Source: Paracoccaceae bacterium
GTDB taxonomy: Bacteria > Pseudomonadota > Alphaproteobacteria > Rhodobacterales > Rhodobacteraceae
Assembly (NCBI GenBank): GCA_033344815.1
Contig: JAWPMR010000001.1
Location: 3,148,136-3,212,135 of the forward strand
Length of the DNA stretch: 64,000 bases
Direction of reading: 5' to 3'
Shown: piece after piece, positions 34,593 to 42,528 of the stretch
Layout: each line of letters begins with the position of its first letter
Numbering within the stretch: the first letter of the stretch is position 1
The notes under the pieces: model-generated
Told to the model about the DNA's origin: nothing
Seen by the model: only the letters and a program-made list of their open reading frames with translations
The model's database searches: none
Program-made: the position numbers and the translations under genes

Positions 34593-35644
34593 AGCCGGTC
34601 GACATGTTCGCGAAAAATCGCTTCCGCGCGGACCCATACGGGTGCGTCTGGTTCAGCGAGCGATTTCAAAACAGGCAAGAGTTGTTCTGCATAGTCCTCG
34701 CTGCTCTCCAGCGGAAGCATCGAAGGCAGGTTGTCAATTGCGGTAACATCAAGCACTGGGTTTTCGTGCACGCGCAAGGCTGGGGTCGCCCAAGTCGTTG
34801 TGCGGTCATACACCTTGATCGGAGAGAAATCGCTGTCCGGATCGCAGGCGATATCGGCGATGACGCTGAGGCCACGGTCCCTTGTGAGCGCATCGGCGGG
34901 AACAAAAACAGGCGTTCCAGGCCGTGCAAGGACACAGTTGAAAAAGAGGTCGTGCGCCAAAACCTGTGGGAATGGTCCCCCGTTTGAGGTTTCCGCCATG
35001 TCCCATTTGGTGGTCGCAACACCCATCGCTGTGCACAGATCTGCAACGCCATTGCCGACACGCCCCAAGGCCCCAATGATCAGCGCGTTGGGGCGGTGAC
35101 TGCCGGTTGCAACGAGGTCGGTTTGTAAGTCGGCCAGAAGATGGGGCGAACTGTCATAGGCGCTGATTGGCCCCACAATCCTATTTTTTTGCTGCGCGGC
35201 CCAGCATTTCAGGGCAACCGCGGCCCCGGCATAGCCCGCCCAATACCCAAAGGCGGCCAATCTACGCCCGCTGTCATCTGTGAGGTATTCCAGATCAAGG
35301 AGCGCGCCTGACCCGGCCTTGAAGCGATGCAACAGACGCAGGCCGGCAGGTTGCCCCTTGAAGGCATGGCCAAACATAATGTGTCGATGGGGCAGGGGTG
35401 TGTCATCTTCTGGCAATTCCTTGAGCCCAAAAATAATCGCGTCACGGGGCGCGTCAGGCCAGGAGTGGCTTTGCACCATGGTGCATCCAGCTTCGGCATA
35501 GGCGCTATCAGGGATCACGCGCGTCGGGGAGGCTTCGACGCTAACCTGCATGCCCAAAGCTAGAAGTTCAACAGCGCCTTTGGGGGTGAGTCCCACACGG
35601 GTTTCATTATCGCGCTGCTCCGCGCGGAGCCAGATATGGGTCAC
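34589..35644 (-). CDS. Saccharopine dehydrogenase (L-lysine-forming type)
   Basis: Protein of 351 residues of the Lys1-type saccharopine dehydrogenase family, related to alanine dehydrogenase. It begins with IWLRAEQRDNETRVGLTPKGAVELL (substrate-domain start), has FGHAFKGQPAGLRLLHRF and LLDLEYLTDDSGRRLAAFGYWAGYAG, and a nucleotide-binding segment ALIIGALGRVGNGVADLC. The enzyme interconverts saccharopine with lysine and 2-oxoglutarate; in alphaproteobacteria that usually serves lysine turnover. It follows the glutathione transferase gene by two bases, probably one operon with the phosphatase gene upstream. Confidence 0.88.
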   Translation of the reverse strand: MTHIWLRAEQRDNETRVGLTPKGAVELLALGMQVSVEASPTRVIPDSAYAEAGCTMVQSHSWPDAPRDAIIFGLKELPEDDTPLPHRHIMFGHAFKGQPAGLRLLHRFKAGSGALLDLEYLTDDSGRRLAAFGYWAGYAGAAVALKCWAAQQKNRIVGPISAYDSSPHLLADLQTDLVATGSHRPNALIIGALGRVGNGVADLCTAMGVATTKWDMAETSNGGPFPQVLAHDLFFNCVLARPGTPVFVPADALTRDRGLSVIADIACDPDSDFSPIKVYDRTTTWATPALRVHENPVLDVTAIDNLPSMLPLESSEDYAEQLLPVLKSLAEPDAPVWVRAEAIFREHVDRL

Positions 35645-35646
35645 TT

Positions 35647-36264
35647 TCAGAGCATCCCCTGCGCAATGGCGGATTGGACCGAAGCACGCGCCTTCATCCG
35701 CGCCATATACGCTTCAATCTCTGGGAAGCCGTCCAGAACGACGCCGTCCCCTTCGAGCCAACTGCACAGCATATACGCGTGCGCATCGGCCACCGAAAGC
35801 TGATCACCCAGCACGAAGTCTCCGCTGAGGCACTCATTAGTGAAAAATCGCGCACTCTCGGTCATGGTCTGGGCTACTTTGGCGGTCATGTCGTCAAAAC
35901 TGGATTGCTGGTCGGCCCAGCGATGACCGCGCATTTTATGGGCGTGGTTCACATGCATCGTCGCGGCGAGAAAATACATCACGCTGCGCATTTGCGCGGC
36001 CTGCACCGGATCAGCCGGCACAAGTTCTGCATCAGGTGCGAGGCCGGCCACATACTCGAGGATTGCGCCGGTTTCGGTCAGCAATACGCCATCGTCTGTT
36101 TCCAGCGTAGGCACTCGGCCCTTGGGATTTAGCGCCAGATAGGCAGGCTTCGTCTGCTCTGCAGACGCGAAATCGACACGGATCGGGTCGTAAGGCAATC
36201 CTGCCTCTTCAAGTGCGATGACAACGGCGATGGAAATGGTGCGGGGGGCATAGTAGAGGCGCAT
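35647..36264 (-). CDS. Glutathione S-transferase family protein
   Basis: Cytosolic glutathione transferase of 205 residues: N-terminal thioredoxin-like half (MRLYYAPRTISIAVVIALEE, LNPKGRVPTLETDDG, LTETGAILEYV) and C-terminal helical half (VLGDQLSVADAHAYMLCSWL with the N-capping Asp). The segment APRTIS where the active-site residue lies has Ser/Thr but no Cys, so a Ser-type mechanism (beta or related class) is likely. Middle gene of a three-gene minus-strand set. Substrate unknown. Confidence 0.88.
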   Translation of the reverse strand: MRLYYAPRTISIAVVIALEEAGLPYDPIRVDFASAEQTKPAYLALNPKGRVPTLETDDGVLLTETGAILEYVAGLAPDAELVPADPVQAAQMRSVMYFLAATMHVNHAHKMRGHRWADQQSSFDDMTAKVAQTMTESARFFTNECLSGDFVLGDQLSVADAHAYMLCSWLEGDGVVLDGFPEIEAYMARMKARASVQSAIAQGML

Positions 36265-36276
36265 GAAAGGGACCTT

Positions 36277-36930
36277 TTAAACATGGGTCTGGGCGTAGTG
36301 ACGATCTGGATCTTCTAGATGTGGAATAGCATTGAACATCGTGGGCGAAAGCGCCCCTCCGATCGGAAACAAACGATGCTGAGAGGTGTTGTAGATTGCC
36401 AGAGCCATTTGCGCCATGGCGGCAATATCAAGCCTCAGCACATGGCGCATTGCCATGGAAATCAACCCACCTGAAGTGACCACAAGAGCAGGGCCATCAC
36501 CCGCCGCGATCTCGCAGAGCACATCCCAGACGCGTTTTTCGAAATCGGCAAACCGTTCTGGTGCACCTGCGATTTCATCGCGCTGCCAGGCTGCAAAAAC
36601 CTGTGGCAAATGTGTGGTAAATGCGGCCTGTCCTTGAGGAAAGGGTATATTGTGTTCCGCTTCAAGCGCGCGCGCCAAAGTCAGGTATTCTAACTCGTTG
36701 AGGCGGGCGTCGCGTATTGGATCAAGCCCCGTCTCCATGGACTGGGCAGTCTCGACATGACGTTTCAGGGTACCGGTGTACAGCCGCGTGTGATGTTGAT
36801 TCTGGACCTTCAAATGCGCGCCGAGCCAAGCCGATTGCTGATGACCCAAAGCGCTCAACTTGTCATAGCTGGCTTCGTCTTGTGCGCCCGAATTGGCCTG
36901 ACCGTGTCGTATGAGGGTGATGTGAGACAT
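36277..36930 (-). CDS. Histidine phosphatase family protein
   Basis: Phosphoglycerate-mutase-like phosphatase of 217 residues. The phosphohistidine motif is ITLIRHGQANSG at the N-terminus, the second Arg in YTGTLKRHVETAQSM, and the proton donor region LNELEYLTLA. The distal His usually found in VSHGG is here VVTSGGLISM, with Ser replacing His, a deviation that may lower or change activity. First gene of the minus-strand set, separated from fdhF by a 223-base divergent gap. Confidence 0.83.
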   Translation of the reverse strand: MSHITLIRHGQANSGAQDEASYDKLSALGHQQSAWLGAHLKVQNQHHTRLYTGTLKRHVETAQSMETGLDPIRDARLNELEYLTLARALEAEHNIPFPQGQAAFTTHLPQVFAAWQRDEIAGAPERFADFEKRVWDVLCEIAAGDGPALVVTSGGLISMAMRHVLRLDIAAMAQMALAIYNTSQHRLFPIGGALSPTMFNAIPHLEDPDRHYAQTHV

Positions 36931-37153
36931 ATCTGCTTTCGATTGCTTGATGCCTTATTAGGGCAGCCGCGTGTCGGTTGGAAGAGGTCAGGCTCCGACG
37001 GCCAAACCTTTATGAAGCAGGACCCGGATGCGCGACGCTGCGTTCCCATGGGAAACATATCTGGCGGAAATTCGGCCAGATATGTCGGGATTGGGGTCCT
37101 TCAAAACCGTTCTGGCCCCTATAGTCATGCGAGAATCTGGGGAGGCCTGCGGC

Positions 37154-39916
37154 ATGTCTGACAAAATTACCTTTACAATGGACGGTCAGGACGTTCAGGC
37201 CGAGGCTGGCATGACGATCTGGGAAGTCGCAAATGGCCGTGGTCTTGTGATCCCGCATTTGTGTCACAAGCCGGCTCCCGGGTATCGCCCGGATGGGAAT
37301 TGCCGCGCCTGCATGGTGGAAATTGAGGGCGAGCGTGTCTTGGCAGCCTCCTGCATTCGCGAACCCGCTGAAGGTATGGTTGTTACCACCAATTCGGCCC
37401 GTGCGGAAAATGCCCGCAAGATGGTTGTTGAAATGCTTCTGTCGGATCAGCCGGGGCAAGACGTATCGCATGATAAATCCAGCCATCTGTGGGATATGGC
37501 GGCGCTGAATGGCGTGGAGGCAAGCCGTTTTCCGAAACTCGAAGAGGGGCGCATTCCGCTTTTAGACGACAGCCATGTGGCGATGAGTGTCAACCTCGAT
37601 GCCTGTATCCAATGCGGCCTGTGCGTGCGCGCCTGTCGCGAAGTGCAGGTCAATGATGTGATCGGAATGTCCGGGCGTGGACATGACTCATACCCGACCT
37701 TCGATATGGCCGATCCCATGGGCGACAGCACCTGCGTGGCTTGTGGTGAGTGCGTTCAGGCCTGCCCGACCGGCGCCTTGATGCCTGCCACCGTCGTGGA
37801 TGAAAACCAGGTGGGGGACAGCGCGGATTTTGACAGCGAAGTCGAGAGCATCTGCCCATTCTGCGGGGTTGGGTGTCAGGTGTCGCTCAAGGTCAAGGAC
37901 GGCAAAGTCAAATATGTGGACGGGATCAACGGCCCGGCGAATGAGGGGCGTCTTTGCGTGAAAGGGCGCTTTGGGTTTGATTATATTCATCATCCACATC
38001 GCCTGACCAAGCCCTTGATCCGCCGCGAAGATGCACCTGCCAAAGGATTGAATGTCGATCCGGGCAATTGGCAAGCCCACTTCCGCGAGGCAACCTGGGA
38101 TGAGGCGCTGGATTTCGCAGCGGCGGGCATGAAGGGTCGTGGTCGCGAAATCGCGGGTTTTGGATCGGCCAAATGCACCAATGAAGAAGCCTATTTGTTC
38201 CAGAAGATGATCCGTCAGGGATTTGGGCACAACAATGTCGATCACTGCACGCGACTGTGCCATGCGTCCTCTGTCGCGGCCTTGATGGAAAATGTCGGAT
38301 CGGGCGCTGTGACGGCCACGTTCAATGAAATTGAAAACGCCGATGTGGCCATTGCGATTGGCTGTAACCCGATCGAAAACCACCCCGTTGCTGCGACATT
38401 TTTCAAGCAATTCACCAAGCGCGGTGGCAAATTGATCGTGATGGACCCGCGCGGACAAGCCTTGAAACGGTTCGCCAGCCATATGTTGCAATTCCGTCCG
38501 GGTGCCGATGTGTCCATGCTAAACGCGATCATGCATACGATCGTCAAAGAAGGCCTCTACGATCAACAGTATATCGACGCCTACACCGAGAACTGGGAAG
38601 CGGAAAAAGCCCATCTGGCTGATTTCTCACCAGAAGCCATGGCGCCGATCTGCGGTATTGAACCGGATGTATTGCGCGACGTCGCGCGGACCTTTGCAGG
38701 CGCTAAGTCTGCGATGATTTTCTGGGGCATGGGCATTAGTCAGCACATCCACGGCACCGATAATTCACGCTGCCTGATCAGCCTTGCGTTGATGACGGGG
38801 CAAGTAGGGCGCCCGGGTTCTGGTCTGCACCCGCTGCGCGGGCAAAACAACGTTCAGGGCGCGTCTGATGCGGGGCTTATTCCGATGTTCCTGCCGGACT
38901 ATCAACCCGTAACCGATGATGGCGTGCGTTCGGCCTTTACCAAAGTCTGGGGCTCAGCTGATTTTTCCAATGAACGCGGTTTGACGGTCACGGAAATCAT
39001 GGACGCGGTGCATGAGGGCAAGATCAAAGGGATGTATGTGCTTGGTGAAAATCCGGCCATGTCGGACCCGGACGTCGAACATGCGCGGGACGCTTTGGCC
39101 AAGCTTGATCATTTGGTGGTGCAGGATATTTTCATCACCGAAACTGCAAACTACGCTGATGTGATCCTGCCTGCCAGCGCGTTTGCCGAGAAGTCCGGCA
39201 CTGTGACGAACACGAACCGGCAGGTCCAGATGGGGCGCCCAGCGGTGGCACCCCCCGGTGACGCGCGCGAGGATTGGTGGATTGAGGTCGAACTGGCCAA
39301 ACGTTTGGGTCTCGGGTGGACTTACGAAAGTCCCGCAGATGTATTCGCCGAGATGAAACAGAACATGCGTTCTTTGGAAAACATCACATGGGATCGATTG
39401 GCAGAGCAGAACGCGGTCACCTATCCCTCGCTGAGCCCCGAAGATCCCGGTCAGGCGATTGTGTTCGGCGAAGGGTTCCCGCGCCCGGATGGGCGTGCGA
39501 AATTCACCCCGGCCAGCGTTATTGCACCCGATGATGTCCCGGATGAAGAATACCCTATGGTGCTGACCACCGGTCGACAATTGGAGCATTGGCATACGGG
39601 GTCGATGACCCGGCGTTCCATGGTACTTGACGGTTTGGAACCTGAGGCCAATTGCTCGCTGCACCCGTCGACTTTGCGCAAACTGGGCGTTGCCCCGGGG
39701 GAGCATGTCCAACTCACTACCAAACGCGGTACGATCTCGATCATGGCCCGCGAAGACCGTGCTGTATCGCCGGACATGGTTTTTGTCCCCTTCGCCTATG
39801 TTGAGGCGGCGGCAAACATCCTGACCAACCCGGCGGTGGACCCCTATGGCAAAATCCCGGAGTTCAAGTTTTCGGCTGTCAGGGTGGAAAAAGCGGAGCG
39901 GGTTGCGGCCGAGTAA
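37154..39916 (+). CDS. Formate dehydrogenase, alpha subunit (FdsA/FdhF-like molybdoenzyme)
   Basis: Molybdenum or tungsten bis-MGD formate dehydrogenase catalytic subunit, 920 residues. In order: a [2Fe-2S] domain (HLCHKPAPGY, GNCRACMVEIEG, AASC; residues 1-85), a four-cysteine ferredoxin pair (CIQCGLCVRACRE near 149, CVACGECVQACPTG near 193), the cofactor domain's cluster (CPFCGVGC near 233), the active-site segment CTRLCHASSV near 365 with Cys-His, and the C-terminal cofactor-binding domain (TTGRQLEHWHTGSMTRRS). The His-Cys [4Fe-4S] cluster normally present after the [2Fe-2S] domain has no cysteine ligands here. ATG 37154 follows GGAGG by eight bases. No beta/gamma subunits or fdhD lie next to it. 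Confidence 0.9.
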   Translation: MSDKITFTMDGQDVQAEAGMTIWEVANGRGLVIPHLCHKPAPGYRPDGNCRACMVEIEGERVLAASCIREPAEGMVVTTNSARAENARKMVVEMLLSDQPGQDVSHDKSSHLWDMAALNGVEASRFPKLEEGRIPLLDDSHVAMSVNLDACIQCGLCVRACREVQVNDVIGMSGRGHDSYPTFDMADPMGDSTCVACGECVQACPTGALMPATVVDENQVGDSADFDSEVESICPFCGVGCQVSLKVKDGKVKYVDGINGPANEGRLCVKGRFGFDYIHHPHRLTKPLIRREDAPAKGLNVDPGNWQAHFREATWDEALDFAAAGMKGRGREIAGFGSAKCTNEEAYLFQKMIRQGFGHNNVDHCTRLCHASSVAALMENVGSGAVTATFNEIENADVAIAIGCNPIENHPVAATFFKQFTKRGGKLIVMDPRGQALKRFASHMLQFRPGADVSMLNAIMHTIVKEGLYDQQYIDAYTENWEAEKAHLADFSPEAMAPICGIEPDVLRDVARTFAGAKSAMIFWGMGISQHIHGTDNSRCLISLALMTGQVGRPGSGLHPLRGQNNVQGASDAGLIPMFLPDYQPVTDDGVRSAFTKVWGSADFSNERGLTVTEIMDAVHEGKIKGMYVLGENPAMSDPDVEHARDALAKLDHLVVQDIFITETANYADVILPASAFAEKSGTVTNTNRQVQMGRPAVAPPGDAREDWWIEVELAKRLGLGWTYESPADVFAEMKQNMRSLENITWDRLAEQNAVTYPSLSPEDPGQAIVFGEGFPRPDGRAKFTPASVIAPDDVPDEEYPMVLTTGRQLEHWHTGSMTRRSMVLDGLEPEANCSLHPSTLRKLGVAPGEHVQLTTKRGTISIMAREDRAVSPDMVFVPFAYVEAAANILTNPAVDPYGKIPEFKFSAVRVEKAERVAAE

Positions 39917-39998
39917 CAACGCACGCGCGACGTAAGCTAATTGTTTAACAATGCACCTTATTGCCGAATGGAGATTATCGGCAAAAGGACCATTCGGC

Positions 39999-40541
39999 GT
40001 GAAATATTTGTTGTGCGCGATTGCGCTTTTGAACCCGGTATCGGCGCAAGCGGCAGAACAATATTGGAACTACGGTGACTGGACAGTATTTGTCCAAAGC
40101 TATGATACCGGACAAGATTTCCGTGTCGTTTGTACCGCGTCTACGGGTGGGGATGGCGATCCCATACTGTCGATTTCCCTATCGAACGGCGATGCAGCAC
40201 CGCCCTACTATTACCCCGAACCAACGGTCTATGAATATGCGCCACGTGGTTATGGCACCGTCATGCAGGATGGCGCTCGGGTTCTTTTTGAGTTTGACGT
40301 TGATTGGCGCACCGAAGCTTTTGTCACGGCTGGATTTGACGAAGAGGGATTTGCCAAGGCTGCTGCGCGGGCGCATCCAGGAGACAGTTTGGGGCTTTTG
40401 CAAACAATGCGTCATGCAAGTACGCTTTGGGTGACACTGGACGGCGCTGTCGTCTATGCCGCATCTCTTGCCGGTTTTACCGCAGCTTATGGTAAGATGG
40501 CAGAGCAATGCGGTTTCCCCACCACGGGTGTGATCGACTGA
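39999..40541 (+). CDS. Secreted protein of unknown function
   Basis: Protein of 180 residues with a Sec signal peptide (VKYLLCAIALLNPVSAQA, cleavage after AQA) followed by a beta-rich domain with YWNYGDWTVFVQSYDTG and FRVVCTAST, faintly like the invasion-associated locus B family (GDW start and conserved Cys), but not certain. Two cysteines (VVCTAS and EQCGF) could form a disulfide. The start is GTG at 39999, because AAGGA stands nine bases upstream and the signal peptide begins there. It stands alone between fdhF and an amidase gene. Confidence 0.7.
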   Translation: MKYLLCAIALLNPVSAQAAEQYWNYGDWTVFVQSYDTGQDFRVVCTASTGGDGDPILSISLSNGDAAPPYYYPEPTVYEYAPRGYGTVMQDGARVLFEFDVDWRTEAFVTAGFDEEGFAKAAARAHPGDSLGLLQTMRHASTLWVTLDGAVVYAASLAGFTAAYGKMAEQCGFPTTGVID

Positions 40542-40602
40542 CACTGTTCTTAACGTAATCTGCGCGTCATAATGAAGGCGGAACCAAAACCGGGAAAGCC
40601 TC

Positions 40603-41796
40603 ATGACAAACCCTGACCGCTTTTTAGCTGACTTGCACCATTTGCGCAGTTTTGGCGCATCCGGTGTGGGCAAGGGTGTCATTCGACCGGCCTATTCTGA
40701 TGCCGATGTTGCGGCACGGCGATGGCTGTCGGGTCAAATGCGGGACGCTGGCCTGCGGGTGGAAATCGATCCCATGGGTAACCTTTTCGGACTTGCCGAG
40801 GGGCCGTCTATTCTACTTGGGTCGCACAGCGACAGCCAGCCCGAGGGCGGGTGGCTAGATGGTGCACTCGGCGTTATTGCTGCATTGGAAATTGCGCGGA
40901 CATCCGTTGAAACCGGGGGGCCGCCCGTTTCTGTTGTTGCCTTTCAAGATGAAGAAGGGCGATTTGGCGTCACAACTGGCAGTGCTGTCTGGTCGGGGCA
41001 AATGACACAAGCGGAAGCGGACAAGTTATATGATCATGCTGGAGTAACTCTTGCTGATGCACGTTTAAGTATGGCCGAAATGACAACTGGCCCCGTCTGT
41101 TCATCGCAATTCACTGGTTTTGTCGAAATGCATATCGAACAAGGTCCGACCTTGTTTGAGGCAGGTGAAAAGATTGGCGTCGTCACGGATATTGTTGGCA
41201 TCCGCGATATGAAGATCACCTTTGAAGGGCAACAAAACCACGCTGGTACCACACCGATGCACCTGCGCCTTGATGCATTTCAGGCGGTTTCGACCTTCAA
41301 CATGATGTTGAAAGACCGCTTGCAAAATGTCGTGACGCCGCAAACTGTCTGGACCATCGGGCATCTATCGCTGCATCCGAACGCATCTTCTATCGTGCCA
41401 GGTCGCGCGGTTTTTTCGATGCAATGGCGCGATAGCGATGTGGATCGGCTAACGCGAATGGAAACGATCATTCGGGAAACCGCCGCTGAAGTTGCTGAAA
41501 ACCTTGGAATGACTCTGTCCTTTGGTGCTCTTTTGGGACTTGAACCCGTCGCGATGGATCCAAGCTTGCAGTCTGCCCTATGCAACGCAGCTCAACAAAC
41601 GGTACCGGGTCAATGGCGCAAAATGCCTTCTGGCGCGCTACATGATGCAACAAACGTGGCGTCCCTGATGTCCGTCGCCATGCTTTTTGTCCCCTCCATC
41701 AATGGGATCAGCCATGCCTTTGAGGAAGACACTGACGAAGCGGACCTGCTATGCGGTTTGCAGGTTTTATCTCAGGCGATAATAAACACGCCGTAG
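40603..41796 (+). CDS. Zinc-dependent amidase/carbamoylase (AllC/HyuC family)
   Basis: M20-fold amidohydrolase of 397 residues, of the group with allantoate amidohydrolase, ureidoglycolate amidohydrolase and N-carbamoyl-L-amino-acid hydrolase. Metal ligands are visible in [48 protein letters not shown] and the C-terminal [25 protein letters not shown] is the dimerisation/substrate region. It could complete allantoin breakdown begun by the puuE-uraD fusion, yet it is 40 kb away, so the substrate is open. The stop codon TAG lies inside the repeat at 41791-41814. Confidence 0.87.
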   Translation: MTNPDRFLADLHHLRSFGASGVGKGVIRPAYSDADVAARRWLSGQMRDAGLRVEIDPMGNLFGLAEGPSILLGSHSDSQPEGGWLDGALGVIAALEIARTSVETGGPPVSVVAFQDEEGRFGVTTGSAVWSGQMTQAEADKLYDHAGVTLADARLSMAEMTTGPVCSSQFTGFVEMHIEQGPTLFEAGEKIGVVTDIVGIRDMKITFEGQQNHAGTTPMHLRLDAFQAVSTFNMMLKDRLQNVVTPQTVWTIGHLSLHPNASSIVPGRAVFSMQWRDSDVDRLTRMETIIRETAAEVAENLGMTLSFGALLGLEPVAMDPSLQSALCNAAQQTVPGQWRKMPSGALHDATNVASLMSVAMLFVPSINGISHAFEEDTDEADLLCGLQVLSQAIINTP

Positions 41797-41814
41797 GGTG
41801 GGCTTCAGGCCACC
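41791..41814. repeat. GTAGGGTGGG-type repeat, copy 1
   Basis: 24-base element CCGTAGGGTGGGCTTCAGGC followed by CACC, with GGTGG/CCACC hairpin arms. It matches the copy at 57262-57285 in 21 of 24 positions. The TAG of the amidase gene is part of it. Such elements are widespread at gene ends in proteobacteria; I know no function. Confidence 0.7.
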
Positions 41815-41826
41815 TTCAGGCCCGCC

Positions 41827-42528
41827 TCATTGCCACGACACATCGCTCATGAAGATGTATCCGGCACCATAAATCGTTTTGATCAACTGTGGATTCTTTG
41901 GGTCTTCATGCAATTTGGTGCGCAAACGGGAAATGCGGACATCCATCGCACGATCAAAACTCTCGCTTGCAGCGCCTCCAAGGCTGTCTTGCATCTGGGC
42001 ACGGCTGATCAGCCGTTTGGGGTTTTCCAGAAACAGACGCAACACCTCTCCTTCTGCATGAGAAAACGGGATATTCTCGCCAGAAGCATCCTCGATAAAA
42101 TACTGGTTGAAATGTACCGTCCTCCCCGCAAAAACCGCAACCTGGCTGGTCGATTTTGCCGGTTTTGCCGCGCGCAGCCGTGCGCGGATGCGCGCCACGA
42201 CTTCGGCGGGATCAAATGGCTTGATAATGTAGTCATCCGCACCCAGTTCCAGCCCGGTCACCCTGTCCTGAACCAGAGCGCGTCCGGAAATAATGATCAC
42301 GATCGCGCCCTTTTCCAAAGCCAGTTTGTGCACCAAGGTCAACCCGTCCGTGTCGGGCAATGATAAATCGACCAGACAAACGTCAGGTGTCTGATGGGCC
42401 AAAGCCGCCGTAAATGCCTGCGCACGCCCAAAACTAATGGTGCGAAATCCGGCCTCTTCCAACGCTTCCTGAAGCATTTCTCGAATGGCCGGTTCGTCAT
42501 CCAGAATGGAAATTAGTGGGGCGGTCAT
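41827..42528 (-). CDS. Response regulator, OmpR/PhoB family
   Basis: Two-component response regulator of 233 residues. Receiver domain 1-120 with acidic pocket ILDDEP, phospho-accepting Asp in VCLVDLSLPDTDG (near residue 53) and Lys in DDYIIKPFDP; winged-helix DNA-binding domain from about 130, ending with RISRLRTKLHEDPKNPQLIKTIYGAGYIF. It is coupled to the sensor kinase gene upstream (start inside the kinase 3' end, 4-base overlap). Divergent position relative to the CoA-ligase/ABC operon suggests it regulates that operon; this is inference. Confidence 0.92.
   Translation of the reverse strand: MTAPLISILDDEPAIREMLQEALEEAGFRTISFGRAQAFTAALAHQTPDVCLVDLSLPDTDGLTLVHKLALEKGAIVIIISGRALVQDRVTGLELGADDYIIKPFDPAEVVARIRARLRAAKPAKSTSQVAVFAGRTVHFNQYFIEDASGENIPFSHAEGEVLRLFLENPKRLISRAQMQDSLGGAASESFDRAMDVRISRLRTKLHEDPKNPQLIKTIYGAGYIFMSDVSWQ

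Noticed and set aside
38954-39919. Minus-strand frame of 321 codons inside the formate dehydrogenase gene
   Set aside because: Antisense to a conserved molybdoenzyme domain; composition is shadow-like with no ribosome-binding site.
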